From contig LJCV01000220.1 in NCBI GenBank assembly GCA_001298575.1, positions 1-64,000 of the forward strand: a stretch of DNA of 64,000 nt, read 5' to 3'. Position numbers and translations under genes: made by a program. This DNA is from Actinobacteria bacterium OK074 (GTDB taxonomy: Bacteria > Actinomycetota > Actinomycetes > Streptomycetales > Streptomycetaceae). Below, one piece after another: positions 43,625 to 52,825 of this stretch. Position 1 is the stretch's first letter, and the number at the start of each line of letters is the position of its first letter. Below the pieces are notes generated by a model that was not told the origin of the DNA, did not search any database, and saw only the letters and a program-made list of their open reading frames with translations.

Positions 43625-44955
43625 CGTCCGATCTCGCGGCCCGCATCGCCGCCCTCAGCCCCGGCCAGCGCGCCCGGCTGCGCGACCGGCTTCCGGGGGC
43701 GCGCCCGCCCCAGGGCGAGCCGACCCCGGGCCAGCGCAGGCTCCTGCGCACGCACCGCGCCGTGCGGGGCCGTCCCGTGGACGTCGTCTGCCAGGCCGTC
43801 CACCTCACCGGCGGCTCCCCCGACCTCGGCCTGCTCGCCGACCGGGTGGCCGGCTTCGCCCGCGCGCACGAGGCGCTGCGCACCACCTTCCCGGCGGCCG
43901 ACGACGGTGAACGGCCCGTCGTGCACCCGGAGTTGCCCCCGCGTATCGAGCGGACCCGCTGCGCGGACACCGCGGAGGCGCACCGGCTCGCCCGCGAACT
44001 GGCCGCCGAGCCCTTCGACCTGGCCAGCGGCCCGCTGCTGCGGGTGACCCTGGCCGAAGGCCCGGCCGCGGGTGAGGCGTGGCTCCTGGTCGCCGTGCAC
44101 AACCTGGTCTTCGACGCCTGGTCGTTCGAGCTGCTGCTGGACGAACTGGCCCGCCCGGACGGCGTCGAGCCCGCCCCGCCGGTCCCCTTCAGCCGGTTCG
44201 CCCACGACCAGCGCCGGTGGCTGGAGTCCGCCGAGGGCCGTGCCGCGGCCACGTACTGGTCCCGGGAGGTCGCCGACGCCCCGGAACCACTGCCGACCGA
44301 CCGGCCGCGCGGCGCGGGCACCACCCGTACCGGCGCCCGGGTCGACTTCGCGCTGCCGCGCGAGGTCGCGGACGGCATCGCCGCGGCGGCGCAGCGGGCA
44401 GCCGCCACCGCCTACACCGGGTGGCTCGCCGTCGCCTGGGCCACCGTCGCCGAGTTCGGCGGCTCCGACGACGTCCTGCTGGGGACCTTCACCTCCGGCC
44501 GGAACCGCGGCGACACGGCGAACGTCGTGGGCTACCTGCTCAACGTGCTCCCGGTGCGCCTGCGCGACCCCGGCGACGGCACCCACCGGGCCCGGACCCG
44601 GGCCGCGCAGCGGGCCACCCGCCAGGGGCTCAAGCACGCAGCCCACCCCGGGGAGTTGATCGGCGACCGGCGCCGGGTGGCGGGCACGCACCCGCTCCTG
44701 GACCTCGTGTTCGTCTTCGACAACCTCGGGCAGGACCAGAGACGCATCCAGGGCGCCGAGGCGACCACCCTCGACCTGGACAAGGGCACGGCCCGCTTCG
44801 ACCTCACCCTCGCCGTGTACCCCGGCGCGGACGGGGCGACCGGCTGGCTGGAGTACGACACCGGGCTGTACGACGAGGCCACGGTCCGGCGACTCGCCGA
44901 GCGGTTCGAGGCGTTCGCGCGGGCTGCCGCCGCGCAGGAGCGGGAGGGCCGGTGA
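43621..44955 (+). CDS. Stand-alone condensation-domain protein with altered catalytic motif
   Basis: A 444-residue C-domain/acyltransferase-fold protein with FRTTF-like ALRTTFPAADD, RFAHDQRRW, LLGTFTSGRNRGDTANVVGY and LLDLVFVFDN. The canonical HHxxxDG appears as HNLVFDA (His160-Asn161): the second, catalytic His is Asn. It may be non-condensing, recruit a partner, or use another mechanism for ester/amide formation. GTG 43621 overlaps the monooxygenase stop and GTG 44952 of the next gene overlaps its own stop. Confidence 0.85.
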   Translation: MTSDLAARIAALSPGQRARLRDRLPGARPPQGEPTPGQRRLLRTHRAVRGRPVDVVCQAVHLTGGSPDLGLLADRVAGFARAHEALRTTFPAADDGERPVVHPELPPRIERTRCADTAEAHRLARELAAEPFDLASGPLLRVTLAEGPAAGEAWLLVAVHNLVFDAWSFELLLDELARPDGVEPAPPVPFSRFAHDQRRWLESAEGRAAATYWSREVADAPEPLPTDRPRGAGTTRTGARVDFALPREVADGIAAAAQRAAATAYTGWLAVAWATVAEFGGSDDVLLGTFTSGRNRGDTANVVGYLLNVLPVRLRDPGDGTHRARTRAAQRATRQGLKHAAHPGELIGDRRRVAGTHPLLDLVFVFDNLGQDQRRIQGAEATTLDLDKGTARFDLTLAVYPGADGATGWLEYDTGLYDEATVRRLAERFEAFARAAAAQEREGR

Positions 44956-45920
44956 GCACCGCACGGCTGTGCGCGCCCGCCTACGAGCTGGGCGAGTACG
45001 CGGATCCGGTCGCCGAGTTGCAGGAGCTCCAGGACGACCCCAGGGCGGCGGCCGAACTCACCGCCCCGGCGGCCGGGTTCCACACCTACCGCTGGTCGGA
45101 CGCGGACGTGACGGAGCTGATGACCGCCAGTGTGCAGCGCACCCTGGCGGAGGCCCAGGTGCCCGGCGCCGACGTCGACATGGTGCTGCTGGCCACCGAC
45201 TCGCTGCCGCACGACCGCTCGGCCCACCGGGACGTCGCCCAGCTCCTGGCGGAGGCCGGGCTGGCCCGGGCGACCGTGCTGACCACGGGCCTGATGGACT
45301 GCGCCACCGCGATGGCGAGCCTGGGCACGGCCGCCGCGCTGGTGGGCAACGGGGCGGCCCGCCACGTGCTGGTGGTCTCCGGCGACCTGGCCGACCGGGC
45401 CACCGGGGGCCTGCGCATCGTCGCGGGCGGCGCGGCGATAGCCAGTGACGCGGCGGCGTCCGCGCTGGTCTCGGCCACCGCGCCCGGGCTGCCGATGCTG
45501 GGCATGGCCCACTACTCCGCGTCCGAACTGCACCAGGACAGCAGCCCGCGACAGCAGCTGATGTCCCGGATCGCCATGCACCGCGAACTGTTCGCCCGCC
45601 TGGCCGCGCACCATCCGTTCCGCCCGGCGGACGTGCACGCCGTGCTGCCCAGCAACTTCGCCCGCAACGTCCTGGAGACGTACCTGTCCGACGTGGGCTA
45701 CCGGCGCGAGCAGCTCGCCGTGACCAACGTGGGCCGTATCGGGCACTGCCTGGGCAGCGATCCGCTGATCAACCTCGCGGACCGGCTGGCGGAGGTGAAG
45801 GCCGGCGGTGTGGCGGAGGCCGGCGAAGAGGGCAGGCTGGTGCTCTTCGGGGCCGGTGTCTCGCACCTCGCCGCCGTGCTGGTGGGTGCCCGCCCGCTGC
45901 CCGAAGGCGCAGAGAAGTGA
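44952..45920 (+). CDS. KAS III-like thiolase-fold protein, copy 1
   Basis: A 322-residue ketoacyl-ACP-synthase-III-fold protein. The nucleophile Cys117 lies in GLMDCATAMASLG. Where decarboxylating KAS III has HQAN and GNTSAAS, it has VLPSNFARN and RIGHCLGSDPLINL, so the usual His-Asn pair is not in place. It is homologous to the protein at 46439, with the same length. Such changed KAS III proteins (CerJ-like) can transfer acyl groups instead of making C-C bonds. Acylation of the product or carrier loading is plausible. Confidence 0.85.
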   Translation: MSTARLCAPAYELGEYADPVAELQELQDDPRAAAELTAPAAGFHTYRWSDADVTELMTASVQRTLAEAQVPGADVDMVLLATDSLPHDRSAHRDVAQLLAEAGLARATVLTTGLMDCATAMASLGTAAALVGNGAARHVLVVSGDLADRATGGLRIVAGGAAIASDAAASALVSATAPGLPMLGMAHYSASELHQDSSPRQQLMSRIAMHRELFARLAAHHPFRPADVHAVLPSNFARNVLETYLSDVGYRREQLAVTNVGRIGHCLGSDPLINLADRLAEVKAGGVAEAGEEGRLVLFGAGVSHLAAVLVGARPLPEGAEK

Positions 45921-45936
45921 CCGAAGAAGGAGAGAA

Positions 45937-46425
45937 GTGACCGACGTACACATCCGTGGTCTTCGGGAAGAGGACTATCCCGTCATCATCGGCCGGGTCG
46001 ACGACTGGTGGGGCAGGCCGGTGACCGGCATGCTGCCCCGCCTGTTCCTCCGCCACTTCTACGGCACGAGCTTCGCGGCCGTGGACGGCGCGGGCGACCT
46101 GGTCGGGTTCCTGGTCGGGTTCGTCTCCCCTTCGGTGCCACAGGAGGCGCACACCCACTTCATCGCCGTCGCGCCGTCGACCCGGAAGACCGGCCTCGGG
46201 CACACGCTGTACGAGCACTTCTTCGACCTGGCCCGCAAGGCCGGGTGCCGGACGGTGACGGCCGTGGTCTCCCCGGCGAACACCGTGTCGCAGTGCTTCC
46301 ACCTCGATGTCGGATTCCGGCCGAGGCCGCTTCCCGGCGAGCCGTCCGCCCCGGACGAACTGCCCGTCTGGCGGGACTGGGACGGCCCCGGAGGCGACCG
46401 TGTCCGCTTCGAGTTCACCCTGTGA
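45937..46425 (+). CDS. GNAT-family acyltransferase
   Basis: A 162-residue GNAT protein between the two KAS III-like genes. HFIAVAPSTRKTGLGHTLYE is the acyl-CoA-binding motif A and AVVSPANTVSQCFHLDVGF motif B. GTG 45937 follows GAAGGAGAGAA. A 14-base direct repeat (AGAGAAGTGACCGA at 45911 and 45931) spans the junction and duplicates stop and start contexts. It could acetylate or acylate an amine of the product for activity or self-protection. Confidence 0.83.
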   Translation: MTDVHIRGLREEDYPVIIGRVDDWWGRPVTGMLPRLFLRHFYGTSFAAVDGAGDLVGFLVGFVSPSVPQEAHTHFIAVAPSTRKTGLGHTLYEHFFDLARKAGCRTVTAVVSPANTVSQCFHLDVGFRPRPLPGEPSAPDELPVWRDWDGPGGDRVRFEFTL

Positions 46426-46438
46426 GGGCGTCGCCACG

Positions 46439-47407
46439 ATGACGGACACGGACGCCTACCTCGTCGGCTGCTCCTACGAACTCGGGGCCCGCAGCCTGCC
46501 GGTCGCCAGCCTCTTCGAAGGGACGGCCAGCGCGGGCACGGCCGACGCGGGTCCCGCTCCAGGCACCGGTTTCGCGTACTACCGGGAGGCCACGGGCGAC
46601 CTGTTCGACCTGTGGCGCCCGGCGATGGAACGCGCCCTGAAGGCGTCCGGCACGGCCCCCGAGGACGTGGACACCGTCCTGTTCTCCACCGAGTCCCTGC
46701 CCAGGGGCGAGTCCGCGCACCGGGCCGTGGCGGAGCTGATGGACGGCCTGGGGATGCGGAACGCCTACCCGGTGACCACCGGTTTCGCGGACTGCTCCAC
46801 GGCGACCGCCGCCGTGGGCATGGCCGCGGCGCTCGTGCGCTCCGGCGGCTCCCGCACGGCGATGGTGGTCTCGGGGGACCTGGTGCGCACGGTCCTGCCC
46901 GAAGGCCGGGTCATCCTCGGGGGCTCGGCCATCGCCAGTGACGGGGCCGCCGCGGCCGTCGTCTCCCGGGAACCGCTCGGCCGGCAGATCCTGGGCACCG
47001 CCCGGCACATGGCGTGGGACCTCGTTGGGCCCGGCGCCGAGCACCGGGGCCAGCTGCGGGCCCAACTGGCCGCCTACCGGCGTCTGTTCGAGGACCTGTG
47101 GGAGCGGACGGGGTGCACCGCGCGTGACGTCGCCGCGGTCCTGCCGAGCAACCTGGCCGCGGGCACCACCAGGATCTTCCTGGGCGACGTCGGGTTCTCG
47201 GCCGGTCAGATATTCCAGGACAACGTTTCGCGCATCGCGCACTGCCTCGGCAGCGATCCGCTGATCAACCTCGTCGACCACCGGGCCGCCGCAAGCGCCC
47301 CGGCGGCGGGAGCGGACGGCCCCGCACCGGGATCCCCGGTGGTCCTGCTGGGGGCGAGCGCCGCGCACTTGGCCGCAGTTCTGCTGCGAGACACGGAGGA
47401 TCACTGA
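46439..47407 (+). CDS. KAS III-like thiolase-fold protein, copy 2
   Basis: A 322-residue paralogue of the protein at 44952: Cys119 in GFADCSTATAAVG, VLPSNLAAGTTRIFLGDVGF and RIAHCLGSDPLINLVDH in the same places. The His of HQAN and the Asn of GNTS are again absent, while a His-Cys and Asp-Pro-Leu-Ile-Asn block is strictly kept. The pair may form a heterodimer or act in successive acyl transfers. The stop overlaps the next ATG (TGATG). Confidence 0.85.
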   Translation: MTDTDAYLVGCSYELGARSLPVASLFEGTASAGTADAGPAPGTGFAYYREATGDLFDLWRPAMERALKASGTAPEDVDTVLFSTESLPRGESAHRAVAELMDGLGMRNAYPVTTGFADCSTATAAVGMAAALVRSGGSRTAMVVSGDLVRTVLPEGRVILGGSAIASDGAAAAVVSREPLGRQILGTARHMAWDLVGPGAEHRGQLRAQLAAYRRLFEDLWERTGCTARDVAAVLPSNLAAGTTRIFLGDVGFSAGQIFQDNVSRIAHCLGSDPLINLVDHRAAASAPAAGADGPAPGSPVVLLGASAAHLAAVLLRDTEDH

Positions 47408-47691
47408 TGTCGTCGGTGGAAGAGCAGGAAGAGAAGGTGAAGGAAGAGAAGGTGGAGGAGAGGATCGTCGGTCTCTGGCGGGAGATCCTCGGGCGGCCCG
47501 ACGCCGTCGTCGCCGCCGGGGACGACTTCTTCGCGGTGGGCGGTACGTCGATGCAGGCGATGGGCCTGGTCCAGCGCGTCCAGGAGGAGTTCGGGGTGCC
47601 GTTCGGCCTCGGCGACCTGCTGGAGGACAGCACGCTCGGTTCGGTGACCAAGGCCGTCGAGGGCGCGCTCGCGGAACGCGGAAGGAACTGA
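47407..47691 (+). CDS. Free-standing acyl/peptidyl carrier protein
   Basis: A 94-residue carrier protein; Ser48 in FFAVGGTSMQAM is the phosphopantetheine site. The first 20 residues are almost all Glu, Lys and Val (EEQEEKVKEEKVEERIV), forming a charged helix. It directly follows the second KAS III-like gene and is a likely acyl donor or acceptor for these enzymes or for the free C-domain protein. Confidence 0.9.
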   Translation: MSSVEEQEEKVKEEKVEERIVGLWREILGRPDAVVAAGDDFFAVGGTSMQAMGLVQRVQEEFGVPFGLGDLLEDSTLGSVTKAVEGALAERGRN

Positions 47692-47697
47692 CGTCCG

Positions 47698-48990
47698 TTG
47701 AGGATCCAGTCGGTCGCCGCCCTGCTCGGGCTTCCCGCGCGGACCCGGGCGGTCATCGCGGCCAACCTGGTCAGCTCGGTGGGCACCGGGCTGGTCCAGC
47801 CGTTCCTCGTGCTGTACCTGACGAAGGTGCGCCAGGTGCCGGTGGGCACCGCCACCGCCGTCATCGCCGTGATCGCGCTGGCGTCGGTGGTGGGCGGGCC
47901 CGTCGCCGGGAGACTCGTGGACAACGTCTCCCTGCGGGTCACGGCCGCGGGCGCCATGACGCTCGCCGCCGCGGGGACGGCCGGGTTCGCCTTCGTGGTC
48001 ACGGCCCGGGAGGCCGTCGTGTCGGGGCTCGTCTACGGCGTGGCCTACGGCGCCATGCAGTCCGTGTGGAACACCGCCATGGCGCGGGACGTCCGGGGTG
48101 AGCACCGGGCCACGGCCTTCGGCATGCAGTTCGTCGGGCTCAACATCGGGGTGGGGCTGGGCGGTGTGCTGGGCGGCCTCTTCGCCTCGACCGCGGACGC
48201 CACGAGCTTCCAGTGGCTGTACGCGGGCGACGCCTGCTCCTTCCTGCTGGCGGGCGCCGTCCTCGTCCTGGCCGTCGGCGGAAGGGAGACGGCAGCGGCC
48301 GAACCCGCCGAGGACGAGGGGGCCGGGGCCCCGGGCTACGGCGTCGTCCTGCGCGACCGGAACTTCCTGCGCGTCCTGGTCTTCACCACGACCCTGATGA
48401 TCGTGGGGTACGGCCAGCTGGAGTCGAGCATCCCCGGTCTGGTCGCGGTGACGGGCATCGACGCACGCGTGATGGCGTGGGCGTTCGTCGCGAACACCGT
48501 CTGCATCGTGGTGCTCCAGTTCGCCGCGATCACCCGGATCACCCGGGTCCGCCCGGCCGTCCTGCTGGCGGGCACCTCCGCGGCCTGGGCGCTGTGCTGG
48601 CTGCTCCTGCTGACGACCTCGGGAGCGCCGCTCGGCGCGGCCCCCGCCCTGGTGATCTGCGCGGTGGCCGTCTTCGCCGTCGGCGAGGCCCTGTTGTCCG
48701 TGTCCCTGCCCACCCTGGTCAACGGCCTGGCGTCCGACCGGCTGCGCGGCCGGTACAACGGCGCCTACTCCGCCGCCATGTCGGTCGGCCTGGTGATCGG
48801 CCCCCTGCTCGGCGGCCAACTGCTGGCCACCGGGCACACCTGGCTCCTGTCCGCCGTCCTCGGGCTGGGAGCGACCTGCTGCATCGGCTACGCGCTCGTA
48901 CTGGGACGGCAGTTGCCCGGTACGCCGGCGCCGGCCACCCCGAAGACCGACCACCTGCTGGAAGACGTGCACCCCGGAGGCGCGCCATGA
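47698..48990 (+). CDS. MFS transporter, probable product exporter
   Basis: A 430-residue major facilitator protein with about 12 hydrophobic segments: ANLVSSVGTGLVQPFLVLYL (TM1), VVGGPVAGRLVDN (motif A-like loop) and YSAAMSVGLVIGPLLGGQLL (late helix). It starts at TTG 47698, six bases after the carrier gene, and its stop overlaps the next ATG. Position inside the NRPS-PKS operon points to export of the product and self-protection. Confidence 0.87.
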   Translation: MRIQSVAALLGLPARTRAVIAANLVSSVGTGLVQPFLVLYLTKVRQVPVGTATAVIAVIALASVVGGPVAGRLVDNVSLRVTAAGAMTLAAAGTAGFAFVVTAREAVVSGLVYGVAYGAMQSVWNTAMARDVRGEHRATAFGMQFVGLNIGVGLGGVLGGLFASTADATSFQWLYAGDACSFLLAGAVLVLAVGGRETAAAEPAEDEGAGAPGYGVVLRDRNFLRVLVFTTTLMIVGYGQLESSIPGLVAVTGIDARVMAWAFVANTVCIVVLQFAAITRITRVRPAVLLAGTSAAWALCWLLLLTTSGAPLGAAPALVICAVAVFAVGEALLSVSLPTLVNGLASDRLRGRYNGAYSAAMSVGLVIGPLLGGQLLATGHTWLLSAVLGLGATCCIGYALVLGRQLPGTPAPATPKTDHLLEDVHPGGAP

Positions 48991-51900
48991 CGGACCCGAG
49001 CAGCCACGGCGACAGCGCCGGGGTCATCCACGAGATCTTCCGCCGCCGCGCGGCCGAACGGCCGGACGCGACCGCCCTGGTCCACCGCGGCGCGTCGGTG
49101 AGCTACGCAACGCTGGACCGCGCCTCGGACGCCTTCGCGGCGGAGCTGGCCCGCGCCGGGGTGGGCGCCGGTGACATCGTCCCGCTGGTGATGCCCAGGT
49201 CGCCGCAGCTCGTCGCCGCCATCCTGGCCGTCCTCAAGCTCGGCGCGGCCTACGCCGCCCTGGACCCGCGCTGGCCCCGGCCGCGGCTGGCGGAGCTGGT
49301 CGACATGGCGTCGGCCCCGCTGGTGGCCGCGGCGCCCGAGCACGCGGACGGCTGGTCAGGGCCGGTGTGGACGCCCGACGCCGACCTGGCCCGGGCCGCC
49401 GCCACCGACACCCCGCCGATCGTGTCGCCGAGCCGGGAGACGGACACGTGCTGTGTCTTCTTCACCTCGGGCAGCACCGGGCGCCCCAAGGGGGTGATGT
49501 CCCCGCACTCCGGGACCGTGCGCCTGTTCGCCCCGGCCCGGATCATCGACGTCGGCCCCGGCACGGTCGTTCCCCAGGCGGCGGCGCTCCCCTGGGACAT
49601 CATGTCGCTGGAGCTGTGGTCCGTCCTGCTGGGCGGCGGTACGAGCGTGCTGATCGACGAGCCCTATCTCACCGTGGACGGGCTGCGGGACCTGGTGCGC
49701 CGCGACGGGGTCAACACGCTCTGGCTGACCGCGTCCCTGTTCAACATGTTCGTCGAGGAGGATCTCGGCTGCTTCCTCGGCGTCCGCCAACTGCTCGTCG
49801 GCGGCGAACGGCTCTCCCCGCCGCACATCACCAGTTTCGTACAGGCGCACCCCGGCATCACGCTGCTCAACGGCTACGGCCCGGCCGAGAGCGCGATCCT
49901 CACCACCACGCACCGCATCACCCCCGCCGACTGCGCGGACGGTGCGGAGATACCGGTGGGCCGCCCGGTGGACCGTACCGAAGTGTTCGTCCTGGACGCC
50001 GAGTTGAGGCGGTGCCCGCCGGGCTCGACCGGGGAGATCTGCATCGCGGGCGCGGGCCTGGCGAACGGCTACCTCGCCAATCCGGAACAGACGGCCGAGA
50101 GTTTCGTCGAGGTCCGGGTGGACGGGGCGACCCGGCGGGTCTACCGCACCGGCGACCTCGGCTGTCTCGACGACGACGGCGTGCTGCACTACCTGGGCCG
50201 CGAGGACCGCCAGGTGAAGGTGCGGGGCCAGCGCATCGAGCCGGGCGAGATCGAGGCGCATGTGGCCCAGGTCCCCGGCATCCGCCGCTGCGCCATCGTG
50301 CCCCGGCTGGAGAACGGCAGTTACGTGGGGATGATCGCGGCCTACACCGTCGCCGAGGACGCGTCGCACGTGAGCGAGGACGATGTCCGCGCCGCTCTCC
50401 TGGAGCGGCTTCCGGCGTACCTGGTGCCCGACGTCATCCGTGCCGTGGACGCCTTCCCGCTGACGAACAACGGGAAGCTGGACTCGGCGGCTCTCATCAC
50501 GATGGTGACGGCACAGAAGACGCCCCGGGCCGCGTCCTCCCCGTATGCCCAGGACGATTCGGTGCCGTCCCTGGTCGCCCGCGCGTTCTCGGAGATCCTC
50601 GGTGTGCGGGAGGTTCCGTTCGGCACGTCGTTCTTCGAGCTGGGCGGCAACTCGCTCGACGGCGCCCGGCTGTGCGCCCGGATCGGCGTGTACACCAAGG
50701 TGTCCGTGCCCGCGTCCGTGCTGATCACCCAGCCCACCGTGCGGGAGCTGGCGGACTGGGTCGCGGCCCGGGCGGCGTCGGACGAGCGCCCCGAACAGCT
50801 CCCGGCCGACGGCCCGTTGCCCCTGCTGTCCACGCAGAGCGGGTTCCTCTTCGACCAGCAGAGCAACCCGCGCGACACCTCGGCGCACTGCGTCCTCGTA
50901 TGGCGGGTGACGGGCGGCTTCGACCCCGAGGCGTTCCGCGCGGCGGTGGCCGACGTGCACCGACGGCACGAGTCCCTGCACGCCGCCTACGTCTTCGACC
51001 GCCGCCCCGTGGCGAAGCTGCCCGCGCTGCCAGCACCGGCGGACTTCCGCGTCCACGCGCCCGTCGCGGACGAGCACCAGGCGCTGGACGCCCTGCACGC
51101 GGCCCTTCTGCGACCGCTCGACATCGGCAAGGGCAACACCTGGCGCTGTGTCGTCGTCCCGGTGGCGGCCGGTGGCGGCGCGGCGCGGAGCTGGGCGCTC
51201 GGGGTCGTCGTCCACCACATCGCCTTCGACGGCAGCTCGGAGCAGCCCCTGGCCGGGGAACTCTCCGAGGCGTACGCGGCCCGTCTGCGCGGACGGCCGC
51301 TGGATACGGCGCCTCCGGCCTCCCTCGCGAAGGTGCTGACGGGTTATCACGCGCAGCGCAACCGGGCCACGCTCCAGCGGCAACGGGAGTACTGGCGCGA
51401 GGAGTTGAGCGGGGTCCCGCCCTTGTCGGTGCCGGGTCCTCCGGAGTCGTCGAACGAGGGCTCCTTCTCCTTCCGTGTGACGGCGGTGGAGGTGGCCTCG
51501 CTGGACCGGGCCGCCCAGGCCATGGGCAGCACCCGGTTCGCGGTGCTGCTCTCCGCGTACGCCGAGGCGTTGGCCAAGGTCACGGGCGACCGCGACTTCG
51601 CCGTCGGGGCGCCGGTGGCCAAGCGGTACCACCCCGACACCGCGGAGGCGATCAGCTGCCTGATCGACGTCGTGTGCTTCCGCATGCGTCCGACGGGCGA
51701 CGGCACCCTCGACGGCCTGCCCAGGCTGGTGGCCGGCGTCCACTCCGGCCTGGCCGCGCAGGACGTGCCGTTCGAGGAAGTGGTCGGCCTCGCGGCCGAT
51801 CCCGCCAGGGACCGCCGCCGACACCCCTTGTTCCAGACCCTGTTCGCCCTGCAGAACGTGCCCGCGCCCGAACTGGCCCTCGACGGCTGTGCGGTCGAGT

Positions 51901-52076
51901 ACGTCCGCCCCCAGGACACCACGGCCCTGCACGAGTTGGAGGTCGAGGTGTGGCCCGGGCAGGACGGCGGGGCCGAGGTGGTCTTCGGGTACCGTCCCGA
52001 GACGACCGCGGCCGGGTTCGTCGCGGACGTCACGAAGGAGTTCCAGGCGACGCTGCGGCTGTTCGCGACCCGCTGA
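48987..52076 (+). CDS. NRPS, adenylation-thiolation-condensation (A-T-C)
   Basis: A 1029-residue NRPS in the unusual order A-T-C. A domain: [13 protein letters not shown] (A3), [10 protein letters not shown] (A5), [11 protein letters not shown] (A7), [14 protein letters not shown] (A8) and [13 protein letters not shown] (A10 Lys). Hand-read code D-I-L-W-L-G-G-I-L, unassigned. T domain Ser556 ([11 protein letters not shown]). The C domain (about 600-1029) keeps an intact HHIAFDG (His743-His744), so it can catalyse bond formation. No thioesterase follows; this terminal C domain may condense with a downstream carrier or release the chain onto an amine. Confidence 0.92.
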   Translation: MTDPSSHGDSAGVIHEIFRRRAAERPDATALVHRGASVSYATLDRASDAFAAELARAGVGAGDIVPLVMPRSPQLVAAILAVLKLGAAYAALDPRWPRPRLAELVDMASAPLVAAAPEHADGWSGPVWTPDADLARAAATDTPPIVSPSRETDTCCVFFTSGSTGRPKGVMSPHSGTVRLFAPARIIDVGPGTVVPQAAALPWDIMSLELWSVLLGGGTSVLIDEPYLTVDGLRDLVRRDGVNTLWLTASLFNMFVEEDLGCFLGVRQLLVGGERLSPPHITSFVQAHPGITLLNGYGPAESAILTTTHRITPADCADGAEIPVGRPVDRTEVFVLDAELRRCPPGSTGEICIAGAGLANGYLANPEQTAESFVEVRVDGATRRVYRTGDLGCLDDDGVLHYLGREDRQVKVRGQRIEPGEIEAHVAQVPGIRRCAIVPRLENGSYVGMIAAYTVAEDASHVSEDDVRAALLERLPAYLVPDVIRAVDAFPLTNNGKLDSAALITMVTAQKTPRAASSPYAQDDSVPSLVARAFSEILGVREVPFGTSFFELGGNSLDGARLCARIGVYTKVSVPASVLITQPTVRELADWVAARAASDERPEQLPADGPLPLLSTQSGFLFDQQSNPRDTSAHCVLVWRVTGGFDPEAFRAAVADVHRRHESLHAAYVFDRRPVAKLPALPAPADFRVHAPVADEHQALDALHAALLRPLDIGKGNTWRCVVVPVAAGGGAARSWALGVVVHHIAFDGSSEQPLAGELSEAYAARLRGRPLDTAPPASLAKVLTGYHAQRNRATLQRQREYWREELSGVPPLSVPGPPESSNEGSFSFRVTAVEVASLDRAAQAMGSTRFAVLLSAYAEALAKVTGDRDFAVGAPVAKRYHPDTAEAISCLIDVVCFRMRPTGDGTLDGLPRLVAGVHSGLAAQDVPFEEVVGLAADPARDRRRHPLFQTLFALQNVPAPELALDGCAVEYVRPQDTTALHELEVEVWPGQDGGAEVVFGYRPETTAAGFVADVTKEFQATLRLFATR

Positions 52077-52143
52077 AGACGGCCCACGGGATCCCGTCCG
52101 CCACCATGACAAGACCCGATCCGCACCGCAGGAAGGCAGCACC

Positions 52144-52575
52144 GTGACCGTTCTCGACTCCCCCGTCCCCCGGTTCCACCTGGCCGTCCCGGTCGACGAC
52201 CTGGCCGCCGCACGCCGCTTCTACGGCGACGTCCTGGGCCTGGAGCAGGGCCGCAGCGCGGACACCTGGGTGGACTGGAACCTCCACGGCCACCAGTTCG
52301 TCACCCACCTCGCGCCGGAGCGCGCGACGCGCATCCACAACCCGGTCGACGGCCACGACGTCCCCGTACCGCACTTCGGCCTGATCCTGACGGTCCCGGA
52401 GTTCCAGAAGCTCGCCGAACGGCTGCGCGCGGCGGGCACCGGGTTCGTCATCGAACCGTACGTCCGCTTCGCGGGGCAGACCGGCGAGCAGTGGACGATG
52501 TTCCTCCTCGACCCGGCCGGCAACGCCCTGGAGTTCAAGGCGTTCGCCGACGACTCCCAGGTCTTCGCCGCCTGA
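52144..52575 (+). CDS. VOC-family protein at the end of the NRPS-PKS operon
   Basis: A 143-residue vicinal-oxygen-chelate protein with a possible metal triad His12 ([11 protein letters not shown]), His77 (PHFGLILTV) and Glu130 ([12 protein letters not shown]). GTG 52144 follows AGGAAGGCAGCACC, 67 bases after the NRPS. It could be a dioxygenase/isomerase that tailors the product or a binding protein for self-resistance, both known in this fold. It probably ends the cluster; the next genes are catabolic in type. Confidence 0.8.
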   Translation: MTVLDSPVPRFHLAVPVDDLAAARRFYGDVLGLEQGRSADTWVDWNLHGHQFVTHLAPERATRIHNPVDGHDVPVPHFGLILTVPEFQKLAERLRAAGTGFVIEPYVRFAGQTGEQWTMFLLDPAGNALEFKAFADDSQVFAA

Positions 52576-52825
52576 TCCGGCCGCTCCGCCCTCTTCCGTC
52601 TGCCATCTTCTGCCCGGTGGCCGGCGGCCCCGCCCGGGCCGCCGACGCCGCCGTCCGCGGCCGGGCCTACGGTCCGGCAGTCGTGGACCGGACCACAACC
52701 GGACCTCAAGCGTTACGCGACCGAACCACCGCCCATACGGACAGGCAAAGAGCCCGACCGACCGTGGAGCCGTTCACCGAGCCGTCGGCGGAAGTCGTCC
52801 GCCGGGGCAGCGAGGAGGTCGGGTC

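Noticed and set aside
49356..52142. A 928-codon open frame antisense to the A-T-C NRPS
   Set aside because: Same reasons: no motifs, no ribosome binding site, opposite a well-supported NRPS.
52576..52825. A small gene between the VOC and aminotransferase genes
   Set aside because: Open frames here are Arg/Pro-rich shadows without a ribosome binding site; the stretch most likely ends the cluster and holds the next promoter.
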